Below, piece by piece: positions 1-10,326 of a DNA stretch of 64,000 nt (position 1 is the first letter of the stretch; each line of letters starts with the position of its first letter). The stretch comes from Chara braunii (Eukaryota > Streptophyta > Charophyceae > Charales > Characeae). The translations under genes and the position numbers were made by a program. The notes under the pieces were generated by a model. That model did not search any database and was not told where the DNA came from. It was given only the letters and a program-made list of their open reading frames with translations. The stretch covers positions 586,121 through 650,120 of the forward strand of contig BFEA01000459.1 of assembly GCA_003427395.1 (NCBI GenBank). Direction: 5' to 3'.

Positions 1-88
<88 letters not shown>
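1..88. repeat. (AC)n microsatellite
   Basis: Uninterrupted AC dinucleotide repeat running from the window edge to base 88, so its true length is unknown. It is followed by about 160 bp of T/A-rich DNA in which I see no gene. Confidence 0.99.
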
Positions 89-91
<3 letters not shown>

Positions 92-250
92 GAGAAGAGG
101 ACACAGACACGCACACCAACCCCAGCCTGACCCTTTCTTTTATTATTTGTTTTAAATTTTTGGATCTTCATTTTTTTTAAACACATGATTTCCTAACAAA
201 AAAACGAAAGTCATTTAAAAAACAAATACAGCACAACTTGGGGACTATAT

Positions 251-1522
251 CCCTCATGATAAAAAATGGAAAAAAAAAAGCATGCTTTTCTTTTTATTTT
301 TGTTTAAATATTTTGTTTATATCGAATTTCGTTTTTTATTTTTTTTTAAATCGTAAACGAAGTCGGATTCCAAAATAAAAAATATAAAATTGTAGGGTTT
401 TCCAAGCCCTACACCCTTTTTTTTTCTTTTTTTTCTTTTTACGTATTTTTAGTGGGGGAAAAATATTTAAAAAACAGGCCGCGGACTGGGCCTCATCGGC
501 CGCGGCCGTGACCGACTTTTTCGGTCGCAGCGGTCGAAATGCCCGTGGCCTAGACCGCGGGTGTCACATAGGCTTGGCCTGGTCAAAGTATAAAGGGGAG
601 GCGCAGGAGCGCCCATAATGGGTACAGACAATCCTATAGTTGTATCCGACACAAGCTTTCTGGTTCCGATTTGCTCTAGATAGGTGACATGACCGGACAC
701 GAAACCCATGTTTTCGAATTTGGTTTGGATCGCAGCTAATTCGGCCTTGTCTTTAGCCAGCTCCAAAGAATCTCCCTCTCTGTGGTAATCTTCGCCTTCC
801 ACGAAGCTGGCGGCAAATTTCCGCTCCAGTTCCTCCGCAGCAGACATGATCCGCTGTAGGGTATGATTGATCGAAGAGAACTGCTTTCCCTCATGATAAA
901 AAATGCAAAAAAAAAAATCACGTTTTTTTTTTTTTTTTTTAAATATTTTGTTTATATCGAATTTCGTTTTTCATTTTTTTTAAATCGTAAACAAAGTCAG
1001 ATTCCAAAATCAAAAACATAAAGATGTAGGGTTTTTCAAGCCCTATACCCTTTTGTTTTTTTTTTTACGTATTTTTAGGGGGGGGGAAATATTTAAAAAA
1101 CATGCCACGAACTGGGCCTCATCGGTCGCGGCTGCGACCGACTTTTTCGGTTGTAGCGGCCGAAATGCCCGCGGCCTAGACCGCGGGTGTCACATAGGCT
1201 TGGCCTGGTCGAAGTATCCAGGGGAGGCGCAGGAGCGCCCATAATGGGTACAGACAATCCTATAGTTGTATCCGATAAAAACTTTCTGGTTGCGATTTGC
1301 TCTAGATAGGTGACAGGACCGGACACGAAACCCATGTTTTCGAATTTGTCTTGAATCGCAGTTCACAGTTAATTCGGCCTTCTCTTTAGCCAGCTCCAAA
1401 GAATCTCCTCTCTGGGGTAATCCTTTCCGTCCACGAAGCTGGCGGCAAATTTCTGCTCCAGTTCCTCTGCATCAGACATGATCTGCTGTAGGGTATGATT
1501 GATCGAAGATAACTGCTTTCCC
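251..1522. repeat. 637-bp tandem duplication containing a gag 3' segment
   Basis: Two direct copies, 251-890 and 888-1522, are offset by 637 bp. Both begin CCCTCATGATAAAAAATG, pass through T-rich runs, a TGTAGGG...CCCTACA hairpin, a GC-rich stretch, and the reverse complement of the last part of a Gag-like frame, and both end at CTGCTTTCCC. The copies differ by scattered substitutions and small indels. The junction shares only a few bases (CCC), as expected for unequal exchange or replication slippage inside an already inserted element. The duplicated unit includes both coding (minus-strand) and AT-rich non-coding sequence. Confidence 0.9.
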
Positions 1523-2004
1523 AATTTCGCCGTCATGGTCCGACTTCGAAGTCCATCGATAATAAGATCTCTTCCAACTGTTTCTCCTCGTTGTGTTTTG
1601 ATAAACATTCTATAGAACCGGTTACGATACTCAGTAACGGATTCGAGTGGTTTCTGAACCCGATCTTTGATCATAAAAAGGGCTTGTTCCGGATGGATAT
1701 AATTGAATCGGTTTAAGAAATCCCGCTCAAAGGTCGGGAGATCTACCCAAACATAAGTGTTGAACCAGTGGTAAGTGTCCGCTCCCAATCTGGCGGGGAT
1801 GTTAATTCGAGCTTCATCGTTGTCGCACTGTTGAGCACGCAGTGTGGCCAGCCATGCCCCGACTAAGTGATATGCAGGATCGAAAAGGTAGAGATCAGGT
1901 GGAGCCATCGGTGCGCGAGGTCGAGGAGCTTGGTTTAGTGGAGGATTTGGACCCTGATTCGGGGCCGGATGGGCATTCATGTTGGCAGCTTGCCGACCAA
2001 CCAA
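1093..2004 (-). pseudogene. Retrotransposon Gag-like fragment
   Basis: On the minus strand, 2004-1369 is an open frame of 211 codons. It has a proline-rich N-terminus followed by a retrotrans_gag-like core: W at the start of a helix (GAWLATLRAQ), then the W..F...F pattern (WVDLPTFERDFLNRF) and a following helix with EYRNRFYRM. This is the usual capsid region of Ty3-type Gag. It stops soon after an LEQKF segment; the next part continues in another frame (1335-1093) and runs into T-rich non-coding DNA. No zinc knuckle, protease or RT is seen. The last part is repeated at 467-847 by the tandem duplication. It is a truncated, probably inactive fragment of a gag gene; the remainder of its element is not recognisable here. 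Confidence 0.7.
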
Positions 2005-3574
2005 TCTACTCCGAGTTGCTATAGGATCGCATCACGGCGCGTTCCATTGTCTTGGTCGTCCTCTGTTCGCCAGATCGGTCTACGCGAATTACTCCCTCTG
2101 CTAATCCGTAAGCCTGTCACATGTTGGCTCCAATACCAACCTCATGCCCAGCGCGACTTCCTGATCGGAGTGAAATGGGGGCCCATAAGTGCGAAAAGGG
2201 TTGTGCCAAGGATTTTAGGATAATAGTGGTGGAGTCCTAGGTCAGAACTGGGATCTCTTGTGTCAACTCTCAACTGAGGGATAATTGTGCAAGATGGTAA
2301 GCGCGGGTCGCGGCTGGCATTTACACCTCGAGGGATGTCATCACCATCCTCGCGCGTTGCCGAGGCCGGACTCGAATTTGGTGTACTGGAGAAACGCTAT
2401 GGGTGTCGCGTTGTCTGATTAATGGCTGGCGTCGTTCGTGGAAAGCCTCGGAATCCGACAAGGCTGGCCTAAGGCGAAGGCTTTGCATTCGTTGTCCGGC
2501 TTCCATCCGGGTTCGTCGAACGAATCCTGCGGCTCGGTACTCACTGTCTTGCTAGCACTCAAAGCACCGGGTTCAGGGCCAGTAGGGGGCGATCGCGTGC
2601 CATTGGGCAGCCGTTAGGCAATGAAAGGGCAGTACGAGGCGGTAAGGAGGGAAGTCTGTCTCGATGATGACGACACCCGGTTCGGCGATGACGTGGCTCG
2701 CGTGTGAACTGAGGAACTGGGAGGGAAAAGGGATCGCGCTTAAGGCCCGTTCAATGTCCCGCTCACAGACACGTTAGTTTTCGGTCCGGTAGGGGAAATT
2801 TGGAGGGTTGGGTCTGGCTCGCGCGAGAAGGCAAGCGTTCTTCCACTCCCTGTATTCTCGGAACCGTCGATGTCTCAGGCTTTCCCGATCCGTGACGTGG
2901 AAGTGAGTACTACTATCCATGTTGTCAGAAATTTGCAAGTTTAGACATTGGTTTGAGCGCAGGTCTTGCAGACACAAGTGTAGGCTGTGCCCTTTATGGT
3001 CGAGCCTACACGTGTGTGCACAAGATTTCGTTCGCAATCGGTCGTCCCTGATCGGCTGGCTGTTCTCTGGTCGGGCGATCATCTAATCAGTCGTCGTGCT
3101 AGCCCGACACGTGGCACTTACACATTCGAATGCGTGCGTCCAACGATGGGTATCAGGAAGGCAGTCAGAAGGCAATCATACGTTTGGATTAAACATTCAT
3201 TTATCATAGGAAAAGAAAAACATACATCAGCAAGGACCGCCGAATTTCCTCTGGGCCTTTCCTTTTAATCCAAAAAAGAACAGAAAAGCAAAAACGAAAA
3301 ATTGGCATGCACATATGTCTCGAAATTCTTTGGTCTCCCAAAGAATGGCATGCATTCCAATAAGACAGAAGAGCTCGCAAAGGTTGGCCATTCATTACGG
3401 GAGGAGTTTAGCTAGGCGCATCTAATCATTCACTTGGTTGCACGTGCTCTAGTTTTATTCATGTTCGAGATTCCTAAGTATCCGTGTGATCCAGACATAG
3501 TTATGGGCAAAAACATGGTTGACGCCACTTGTCAAAACCACAGAGATGAGGGAGGAAAAAACACCACCCCGACA

Positions 3575-3633
<59 letters not shown>

Positions 3634-4715
3634 CTCATCACTTCCGATGTGGGCAGTTCGTCGCCTCGCACCAACACCGAGTCGTCACCCCGCTTAGTCC
3701 GAGCACGCAAGCCGAGTTCGCCCGTGCGCCACAGTCCGTTATAGCCCGCACGTCAACCCCACTTACTCGGCACCAGCTCGTCAGATCGCCTGACTCAGTC
3801 TACTTACCTTTCAACTTACTCGTTAGTCGATCCTAACTGACCGCGCTAACCTTCCAAACTCATAGAGAAACAACTTATCGCGCTTGCGAAATTTATAGCA
3901 TGCATGTTTGCGCGAGGAACCCAGGATTATGCCAAAGTTGACGAGAGGAGGAGGTGCCTACGTCTGCATGGCCAGGCCGCAACGTGGGGGACAGAACTAC
4001 TCTCCACGAATTGATCAAGTCATGCAACGTAGGGACCAATTAGAACAAAGGAAGGGATGTGCATACACGGGCGAGGGCGAGGCGGGAAAGAGGAAACACG
4101 AAGGACATCAAGAACAAAAAGATTACAGTTGCAATTGCGCTCGCTGAAAATTACAGTTACACGCAAGATTAAGCCGCATGGGATTGGGATCACAGCCCTG
4201 ATCTTGTCAAGGCATGGTGCGCGCAAGCAAGATGCGTCGTGCAGCTAGATTGCAAGGTACATAAATTCTTAGTCTAAATCCTAATTGCAAAAATAAATTC
4301 CAAAAGAAAAATAATTCCGAGAGCCCGTGGGGTCTCGACATTAGTTCGAAAATTCAAAAACGATATTCCCGCGCGACGATTGCGCCAAAAATTCCCAGTG
4401 CCGACAACAAGGAAGAAAAAAGTTATGACAACAGTTATTTCTCGCGTTTACTAAGGCAGAGAACTGTTGACAACATTGTGAGCTTCCTATTAATCTTATT
4501 ATTCTCATTGAGTCTCGATTCTCTTGAGAATTACAGTTGCTAACAGGTGTCTTATTTTTTTCTTGTGTGAGGTACCACACTGGACTGGAGAAGGAGACTG
4601 ATATTATTGACAGGGAGAATCAGACTTGAATTCAGGTATGCCTCATGAACCTATGATGTCGTCTGAACACTGAGAAGGGAAGGAAAGAATCAAGTGCTCG
4701 GGGAATTCATCAAGA
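2005..4715. other. Intergenic DNA without recognisable genes
   Basis: About 2.7 kb of mixed-composition DNA. I find no long frame with family features and no RNA gene. Contents I can name are a CT microsatellite near 3,600 and ordinary short random frames. Part may be leader or LTR of the element that starts coding at 4,716, but I found no matching copy downstream that would prove an LTR. Confidence 0.5.
3578..3631. repeat. (CT)n microsatellite
   Basis: About 27 uninterrupted CT units. Confidence 0.98.
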
Positions 4716-5069
4716 ATGCTAACTTCTGATGCACTGAGAGAATTTTCAAAAGTAACTGCCAAAGGAATATTCCCCTATCAGTATGAGCATTGTTGGGTCT
4801 ACCATTCTGGTAATTCGGCCATCAGCGTAGTGTTGGCTCGCTTCTTGGAGGGAGATATTTATGATATCCTTCCCTATGTCAAGAAGGAAGACTGTGACGA
4901 TGGTGAGACCTTCAACTGGTTATGGAAAATTGCAATTCAGTCTCTTTATGATGAGAAGACAGAATTAATTAAGCAGAAGAAGAAAGTGGAATGGGGTTTA
5001 ATGCCAGCGACATATGAGACTGTTTCGATTCCTCCTATACCTGACAGCTATTGTGATGGGACTAACTGA
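4716..5069 (+). CDS. Domain-A accessory ORF, copy 1
   Basis: An open frame of 117 codons with no family I recognise. Its pattern recurs in this window: an aromatic F-x-Y start (FPYQYEHCWVY), a hydrophobic strand running into an acidic D-I-Y-D motif (VVLARFLEGDIYDI), K-rich turn (YVKKE), a W-containing helix (WLWKIAIQSLYDEK), a basic stretch, and a closing proline signature (SIPPIPD). The same order is found at 5,111-5,578 and, less clearly, at 5,551-6,021, 22,507-22,997 and 35,154-35,537. I infer a compact alpha/beta domain of about 100 residues. It lies upstream of gag in the same orientation. The ATG at 4,716 is the first in the frame. Function is unknown; remnant status is possible because the rest of the element is broken. 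Confidence 0.6.
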   Translation: MLTSDALREFSKVTAKGIFPYQYEHCWVYHSGNSAISVVLARFLEGDIYDILPYVKKEDCDDGETFNWLWKIAIQSLYDEKTELIKQKKKVEWGLMPATYETVSIPPIPDSYCDGTN

Positions 5070-5110
5070 CTGTCGATAATCAACATGGTATTGACAAGGG
5101 AGAAAAAAAA

Positions 5111-5578
5111 ATGGTGGTCATGAGAGCTGAAGAAATTTTAGCAGAAGTAATCAGACAAAGAAGGTCAAATTTTGGCAGAGGTTCGGGTCCAAGTCAAGAG
5201 AAGGTCGAATGTCTCCTAAGGTCGCTAAATACTCTAAGCAAGAGAGAGACATTTCAATATGAAGTTGTCAGGTATGAGATGGTCGAGAGCGGATGGGAGC
5301 AGAAATGGTTATATGTACTGACATTCTATTTTACGGATCTTGACGTGTATGATGTGAGAATCTACGTTGCAAAAGAAAGAAGTGTTGATGCAGTGTATGA
5401 TAGATGCTGGGGATTTGCTGAAGAGGTAGTACTAAAAGAGAAAGGGAGGCTTGAGAGAGAGAACAAATGCTTCACTCTATCGACCCGATTTGCTGTTTTT
5501 GATGGACTTTCAGTGCCTCCTTTACCTGATATTAATCTATCTAAAAACAATTGGTATGCCATGATAAAGTTTGCATAG
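5111..5578 (+). CDS. Domain-A accessory ORF, copy 2
   Basis: An open frame of 155 codons, 41 bp after copy 1. About 45 extra N-terminal residues precede the shared domain: F-Q-Y start, strand plus D-x-Y-D motif (FTDLDVYDVRIYVAK), W-containing helix (CWGFAEEVVLKEK), charged stretch, and closing SVPPLPD. The D-V-Y-D-V-R-I-Y-V core is the clearest version of the family motif in the window. I recognise no catalytic motif. Tandem placement with copies 1 and 3 indicates local duplication inside the element. The closing proline motif matches SIPPIPD of copy 1. Confidence 0.6.
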   Translation: MVVMRAEEILAEVIRQRRSNFGRGSGPSQEKVECLLRSLNTLSKRETFQYEVVRYEMVESGWEQKWLYVLTFYFTDLDVYDVRIYVAKERSVDAVYDRCWGFAEEVVLKEKGRLERENKCFTLSTRFAVFDGLSVPPLPDINLSKNNWYAMIKFA

Positions 5579-6021
5579 AAAGTGAAGAGGGCCCAAGAAA
5601 AATACTCTCTGTAGCCAGGGTGACTAATGTGAGGGGTGAACTCTATGACGTAATAGGGTGTGATAATCCTTTTGTGATCCTGAGATATGAGACTTGTATG
5701 AGGGGGCCCATAATATTTCACATCCCTGTGGTCAAATACCTGAGTACAGGCAGCCTGGACGTGAGGATTTATGTACCGGCAGACCTAGAAAAGAAAGACG
5801 ATTACTTGAAGTGTCAGACAAGTGTTTATATTAGTCTCATAAGAACCAAGGAGTGGCTTGAAAAGTTAAAGAGAAAAGTAACCTGGGGGAAAGAAGTAAG
5901 ACAATTTGAGAGGCTTCCTGAGTTCTTGATTGCTAAGGGATTTGAAGTCAGGAAAGATTGGATGCCTGCACTGGAAGCCATTGCCGAGATTGGTAGAGCG
6001 AGAGAAAAAACTCCACTGTGA
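5551..6021 (+). CDS. Domain-A accessory ORF, copy 3 (divergent)
   Basis: A frame of 156 codons overlapping the end of copy 2 by 28 bp in another frame; the true start is uncertain because the recognisable part begins around 5,650. It keeps the aromatic start (FVILRYETCMR), the strand with a shortened acid motif (SLDVRIYVPADLEKK), a helix with a W (TKEWLEKLKRKVTWGKE) and a closing L-P-E segment, but lacks the PPIPD ending. The KRKVTWG stretch parallels KKKVEWG of copy 1. Its stop overlaps the ATG of the next short ORF (TGATG at 6,019). Confidence 0.5.
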   Translation: MVCHDKVCIESEEGPRKILSVARVTNVRGELYDVIGCDNPFVILRYETCMRGPIIFHIPVVKYLSTGSLDVRIYVPADLEKKDDYLKCQTSVYISLIRTKEWLEKLKRKVTWGKEVRQFERLPEFLIAKGFEVRKDWMPALEAIAEIGRAREKTPL

Positions 6022-6122
6022 TGATAAAATCCCTACTTTTGAGTACCTTTGAGCACAGATTCGAGATCCTTGATTATGTGCAACATGAGATCTACCTTTC
6101 AGATATTGTTTATGGTGTTTAA
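6021..6122 (+). pseudogene. Truncated 33-codon ORF related to domain B
   Basis: ATG at 6,021 overlaps the preceding stop. The short product contains FEILDYVQHEIYLSD, which resembles FDYEIIDMTRYFMI at the start of the 6,419 ORF. I read it as the front end of a third domain-B copy cut short by a stop. It ends two bases before the next ATG. Confidence 0.35.
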
Positions 6123-6124
6123 CA

Positions 6125-6415
6125 ATGCCCAACTTGACTCAACAACTGACATTAGGAGTTGTGTTGGGAGGTAAAATACTCAAGGTAGAAGGGACTCTTT
6201 GGATCTCTGATAGGAATCTTTCTACCCTAGAGGAGCTTGAGTTTTTGTTGTCTTTCCTTGATCGCATGAGAGATTCTGCCTTGAGAATTATCACGGATCC
6301 GACTGAGATAAGTTATCTATTAAAGGTGGTGAAAGTGGGAACTGCTGAGAGAGTATCATATCATACTTTTCAGGAAATGGTCTCTCTTGCAAGAAGGATC
6401 AATAGTGGGTTGTAA
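6125..6415 (+). CDS. Domain-B accessory ORF, copy 1
   Basis: A 96-codon frame of no recognised family. It aligns by eye with the next ORF: G-T followed by D-R-x-L-S (GTLWISDRNLS), an acidic helix (LLSFLDRMRDSALRIIT), I-x-Y-x-L strand (ISYLLKVVKV), and the shared ending VSLARRI. It lies in the same frame as copy 2, separated only by TAA-ACG-ATG, so the two may once have been one frame or were tandemly duplicated. Role unknown; the position 5' of gag suggests an accessory Gag-associated function, which is inference. Confidence 0.5.
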   Translation: MPNLTQQLTLGVVLGGKILKVEGTLWISDRNLSTLEELEFLLSFLDRMRDSALRIITDPTEISYLLKVVKVGTAERVSYHTFQEMVSLARRINSGL

Positions 6416-6418
6416 ACG

Positions 6419-6685
6419 ATGCAATTTGATTATGAGATTATAGACATGACTCGATATTTTATGATTCGAGGCACTATAAAAGGGTATGATAGAAGATTGA
6501 GTAGAGATAATAAAAAAGTATTGATTGAAGATTACATTGGAAGGTTGAGAAGGATTGCACTGCCCTTGATCACTACCCAATCAATTATTGCTTATACCCT
6601 ATATGTACAGAACTCTCAAGGGGTAAAGCAGGCAAGAGAAGAAAGAAACGAGCCTGTATCCCTCGCTAGAAGAGTGAAAGACTGA
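6419..6685 (+). CDS. Domain-B accessory ORF, copy 2
   Basis: An 88-codon frame beginning three bases after the stop of copy 1 and in the same frame. Shared landmarks with copy 1: GTIKGYDRRLS, a helix YIGRLRRIALPLIT, I-I-A-Y-T-L-Y-V, and the terminal VSLARRV. Downstream are about 60 bp before the probable gag start. No known domain recognised. Confidence 0.5.
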   Translation: MQFDYEIIDMTRYFMIRGTIKGYDRRLSRDNKKVLIEDYIGRLRRIALPLITTQSIIAYTLYVQNSQGVKQAREERNEPVSLARRVKD

Positions 6686-6746
6686 AGGGCAAGGAAGGAG
6701 AGAGCGAGAGTGACAGAAAGGAATAGAGAATATCCGGGAAAGACAT

Positions 6747-7403
6747 ATGGTCAAGATGGCAGGATGAGGAAGACCGAGTACATCAGCAGGGACCAATGAA
6801 GAAGCTTTGGTTGGAGTTATACGGGAGTTGGTTGAAAGAGTTGATACTATAAAAGGAGGGTCAGACATTGCAAGAGCAAAAAAAATAGATGAGAAAATAC
6901 CATGTTTTAGGGGGCCACAAGCTAATGACTTCCTGGATGGGTATGAGTTGTTTGGACTCAGTTATGGCTGGACAGATAAACAACGGTTAAAGCACCTTCT
7001 TTCTTATTGTGATACTGACTCAAGACTGACCGTTCAAGAACTAATGGAAGGTGCCCCTACATGGGAAGAGGTCAAAAAGATACTGAAAAAGGAATTTGAG
7101 AAAGATTCAGTCTCAACTACAACTAAGGATTTACTCAACATCCGGAGAGCTAAATATGACACTTTCAATGTTTTTCTTCAGACCTTCATCCGAACAGCAA
7201 CAAGAATTTCGTACTTGGATGAGGCTCAGAGGTGCCATATATTTTTGATAAATTTTACCGACAAGGAAAGGCGGGCGGTTCTTAATCAGGCTCAGCACTA
7301 TCATCTCAGATGGGATGAAATGGTTGCAATCGTAAGAACTCTACCTACTGTCTCTTATAAGGAATGGTCATTGAATCAGATTAGCACTTTGACCAAGGAT
7401 TGA
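6747..7403 (+). pseudogene. Gag capsid region of the Ty3-like element
   Basis: ATG at 6,747 opens a frame that meets a TGA after six codons (6,765) and then reads openly to 7,403. The open part has the retrotrans_gag layout: F-x-G-x-x-A/N-x-x-F-L-D-x-Y-E start (FRGPQANDFLDGYE), W-x-D-x-x-R-L-K-H-L-L-S-Y, T-W-E-E-V-K-K-I-L-K-K-E-F, and a final helix region containing FIRTATRISYLDE. Ty3-type Gag forms the particle that packages element RNA in the cytoplasm. The frame is lost after 7,403 and Gag continues in another frame from about 7,505. Confidence 0.75.
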
Positions 7404-7504
7404 GAGACTGAGAATGGAATGAATAGAGGGAGCAATCTGACTGCTGAGAATATTCTTCAAAAAGTGATGGCTAACTTTATGCCCGCAAGACCTGCAACCA
7501 TATT

Positions 7505-8149
7505 GTGGATGACAGGGGAAAGAAAAACGCTGAAAGCGAGGAAGATGATGACGATAATGATGACAATGAAAGTTATGGTAAGAAGGGGGATTCGTGCAAA
7601 CCCAAAAGGAATGGAAAAAATGGTGATGGGGGAAACAGAGAAAGAAGGAAATATGATGAGCGTCCTAAGAAAAGTTTTACTTGCTACTACTGTGGTGAAG
7701 GGGGTCACACTTTCACTTATTTCAAGCCTCTTGAGGAGGATGTAAGGAGTGGTGTGACAAAGAAAGATGCAATGGGCCATGTCTGTGATAGTTCATGGAA
7801 TAAATTGGACCCAAGACATCTAGGAGGTATGAGGCTTCTTGCTCTTAAACATGATGAAAAGATAAAGATTAAGAAGAAGAGAAAGCTCAATGTGAATGCT
7901 CATTTTCTCATTGAAGAATTGTCTGATGAGTTTGTACAAGGAACAAGTGATTCTCACACTACCATTGGACTGTCTCTGCAATTTTTAACTTTGACAGAGT
8001 GTGAGCCTAGTGAGGGCTCTACAAGTAAGCCTCCACTAGAAAAAAGTCATACTTTTCAGAATTTTTCAGAATTAGTAGAGTCTTCTTCCAATGAGATGGT
8101 TCACTTTCTGACCAACATGGTATCGTTTCATGGCGATTTACCCCCATAA
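7505..8149 (+). pseudogene. Gag C-terminus with degenerate zinc knuckle
   Basis: An acidic/basic spacer is followed by a retroviral-type knuckle near residues 59-72: C-Y-Y-C-G-E-G-G-H-T-F-T-Y-F. The CX2CX4H part is intact, but the fourth ligand position is Phe rather than Cys, so zinc binding is probably lost. The frame continues into the region before protease and ends at a TAA (8,147) in the same frame as the protease ORF that starts at 8,156, so Gag and protease were probably one polyprotein. Nucleocapsid knuckles bind element RNA. Confidence 0.75.
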
Positions 8150-8155
8150 CTCCTT

Positions 8156-8905
8156 ATGGAACCTAGTGTCAGGATTGGTGAAGTGAGAAACCACCAAACC
8201 CGTATGACGCCTCAAATGATAGAAGAAAAGAAAAGAAAGAAGGCTGAGGAGTCACTTATTAACATCCTTAATGATCCTGTACAAGAGCGCCCACAGGAAA
8301 ATAATGAAAAGGGGAGAAAGAGAAAATTTATTCTCAAGAGTGACTTGGATGATGAGACTATGATTTCTCATGTAATTGCTAAAATGCTGGAAGAGACGGA
8401 AGTGACATTGTTTTTCAAGGAAGTAATGACACTGACACTTAAACTGAGAGAAGAGTTGAAGAAGTTAATTGAGAAAAAAAAATTGAAAGTTAATTATTTG
8501 GGGTCAGTCTTTCCCAACCAAGTGAATAGATCACTACCAGGTTGCAAGATGAGATTTGCAACCATGGGATGTGGACACCTTACAATTCGCATTAACCAAG
8601 TGAAGATTCTAGCCCTAGTGGATTCTGGGGCAACGATGATACTTCTTTCACGAAGAACGACGGAGACATGTAATTTGACTATTAATAGGCCTGCCGAAAA
8701 CGTACTGAGCAATATAGCAGGGGAATTGTTTGTGGCAGGGTTTATAAATAATTTGCCTATCCGAGTTGGGACAATGACTATGGAATTACTGGGTTTTATA
8801 GTGCCAAATCTGGACCATAACTATATTATAGGAACTTCATTCTTGCATAGGATGGAGGCCGTCCAATTTTTCAGTCATGAGGGGTCATCTTGGATCGGCT
8901 TATAG
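8156..8905 (+). pseudogene. Retroelement aspartic protease
   Basis: The second half of this 249-codon frame is a retropepsin-like domain: hydrophobic strand then catalytic D-S-G-A (LALVDSGATMILLS), and near the end the IIGTSFLHRM segment that corresponds to the conserved I-x-G-x-x-F-L helix of retroelement proteases. The enzyme acts as a dimer to cut the Gag-Pol polyprotein. The first half is a lysine/glutamate-rich linker. The catalytic triplet is intact, but stops on both sides (8,149 and 8,905) break the polyprotein. Confidence 0.85.
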
Positions 8906-8935
8906 GATCTTAAGACTACCTAAGAATAAACCTTT

Positions 8936-9453
8936 ATGGTATGTACAAACAATGATTTCAAGCACCAACTATTTGCTAATTCAATCCGAAGGGAAGAGTC
9001 TGCCGAAAGGGTTAGGAGACTAAAGGAAGAAGGAAAACAAGAAGCAAAAGAAGAGATTTCGGTGAGAATCAATCAGGTTTCGAAAATGATAAAAGCCCTT
9101 GGTAAGCTCGAGGATGAGGACGGGCTAATTGAAGCCTTCAAGAAGGCTGTAGAGACTGATAAGGGGGGGGAAATGAAATTGAGATTTGCATCGACTCACC
9201 CTTTTTTAGGAAAACAGTCACTGGGTCAAAAAGAAAATACAAGCCCAAGGGAGTGAAGAAAAACCTGGTGGCAGTCCTTATAGGTAAATATTATGATGAA
9301 GCATTGCAAAAGGAGAGAAAGATTATAAAAGCATTGGGAGTATCAGCAAAACTGGAGAATAGGATCACCAAAGAGAGGTTTGACACAATGAAGATAGACT
9401 CGGATCAGTTTATCCTGCCTAAAGAGAGAGAATATATCTTCAGGATGTGTTAG
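8936..9453 (+). pseudogene. Protease-RT linker region, broken
   Basis: Two overlapping frames (8,936-9,256 and 9,253-9,453) of charged sequence between protease and RT. The first is in the protease frame and separated from it by several stops; the second is shifted by one base. No domain recognised. In Ty3-like elements this interval is the variable linker and the N-terminal part of RT. Confidence 0.45.
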
Positions 9454-9469
9454 GAATTCTCTGGTGCTT

Positions 9470-10278
9470 TTTCATTTAATGATGAAGAGAGAGGGCGATT
9501 GGACGTGGACATGATCAAGATGGCCAAGATTTGGACAGTTCATCATGTTCCATGGAATGATAGGCGAACCAAGTATGCCTTGAAGGAAGAGGCAGAAGTT
9601 GTGAAGTATCTTGACAAAAAAATTGCATCTAACGTTGCTGAAACCTGCTGATGGACTGTATGCTAACCACTGGTTTTGTTTTTGGAAACCAGGGGGCAGG
9701 CTAAGATGGATACAAAATCTTCAGAAACTCAACTTTGTGACGGTACCTGCTCTCTGAATCCTTTGCTGATCGATGTATTTATTCTTTAGTTGATCTGTAT
9801 TTTGACTATGATCAGTTCCCTATTGATCCCACTAGCCGACCAATGACTGCAAAGGGGACTAGTTCAGATGTGTGTGGTACCTCAGGGCTGGACTAACGGC
9901 GTGGCAGTGGTTCAAACGGATATGATCAAAGTCATGCAGGATATTTCTCCTGAAATAACCAGTCCCTACATTGTTGATAATCCTGTAAAAGGGTCTCTAG
10001 TAAGGGATGAGACTTTGGTCGCATAGGGAGTCAGAAAGTTTGTCTGGGAACATGCTGAAGGAGTTAAGATGGTCCTAGAAAGACTTCGGGAATATAATCT
10101 GACTGCCAGTGGACCAAAGTCCCTTCTCTTTCAACCAGAAGTGATAATCTTGAGCTTCAGATGTTTCTCCAAGAGTACGAGTCCCGACCTCAAGAAAATA
10201 GATAAGATCTTAAACTGGCATTTGCCTCTCAAAAAAGTGACAGATGTCAAGAGCTTCTTGAGAGTCTGTGGATTCTGA
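9470..10278 (+). pseudogene. Reverse transcriptase remnant, inactivated
   Basis: Reading across frames shows RT landmarks in order: FWKPGGRLRWIQNLQKLN (nucleotide-binding fingers, about 9,675), DYDQFPIDPTSRPMTA (about 9,810), VPQGWTN (about 9,878; the family's F/M-x-x-x-T-N motif), then P-Y-I-V-D-N-P-V-K-G at about 9,965 where an F/Y-x-D-D catalytic box is expected, and VRKFVWEHAEG with LERLREYNLTASGPKS in the thumb. The catalytic box reads I-V-D-N, so one of the paired aspartates is Asn. Several frameshifts and stops (for example 10,024) confirm inactivation. The RKFVWEH type of thumb differs from the common chromovirus pattern. Confidence 0.75.
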
Positions 10279-10326
10279 AGGATTTTTATTCCTCATTTTG
10301 CTACCCTTGTAGAACCTCTAAGGGAG

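Noticed and set aside
4500-4720. Primer-binding site for the 4.7-kb Ty3-like element
   Set aside because: No match to the 3' end of common primer tRNAs (Met, Asp, Arg, Lys) that I could see.
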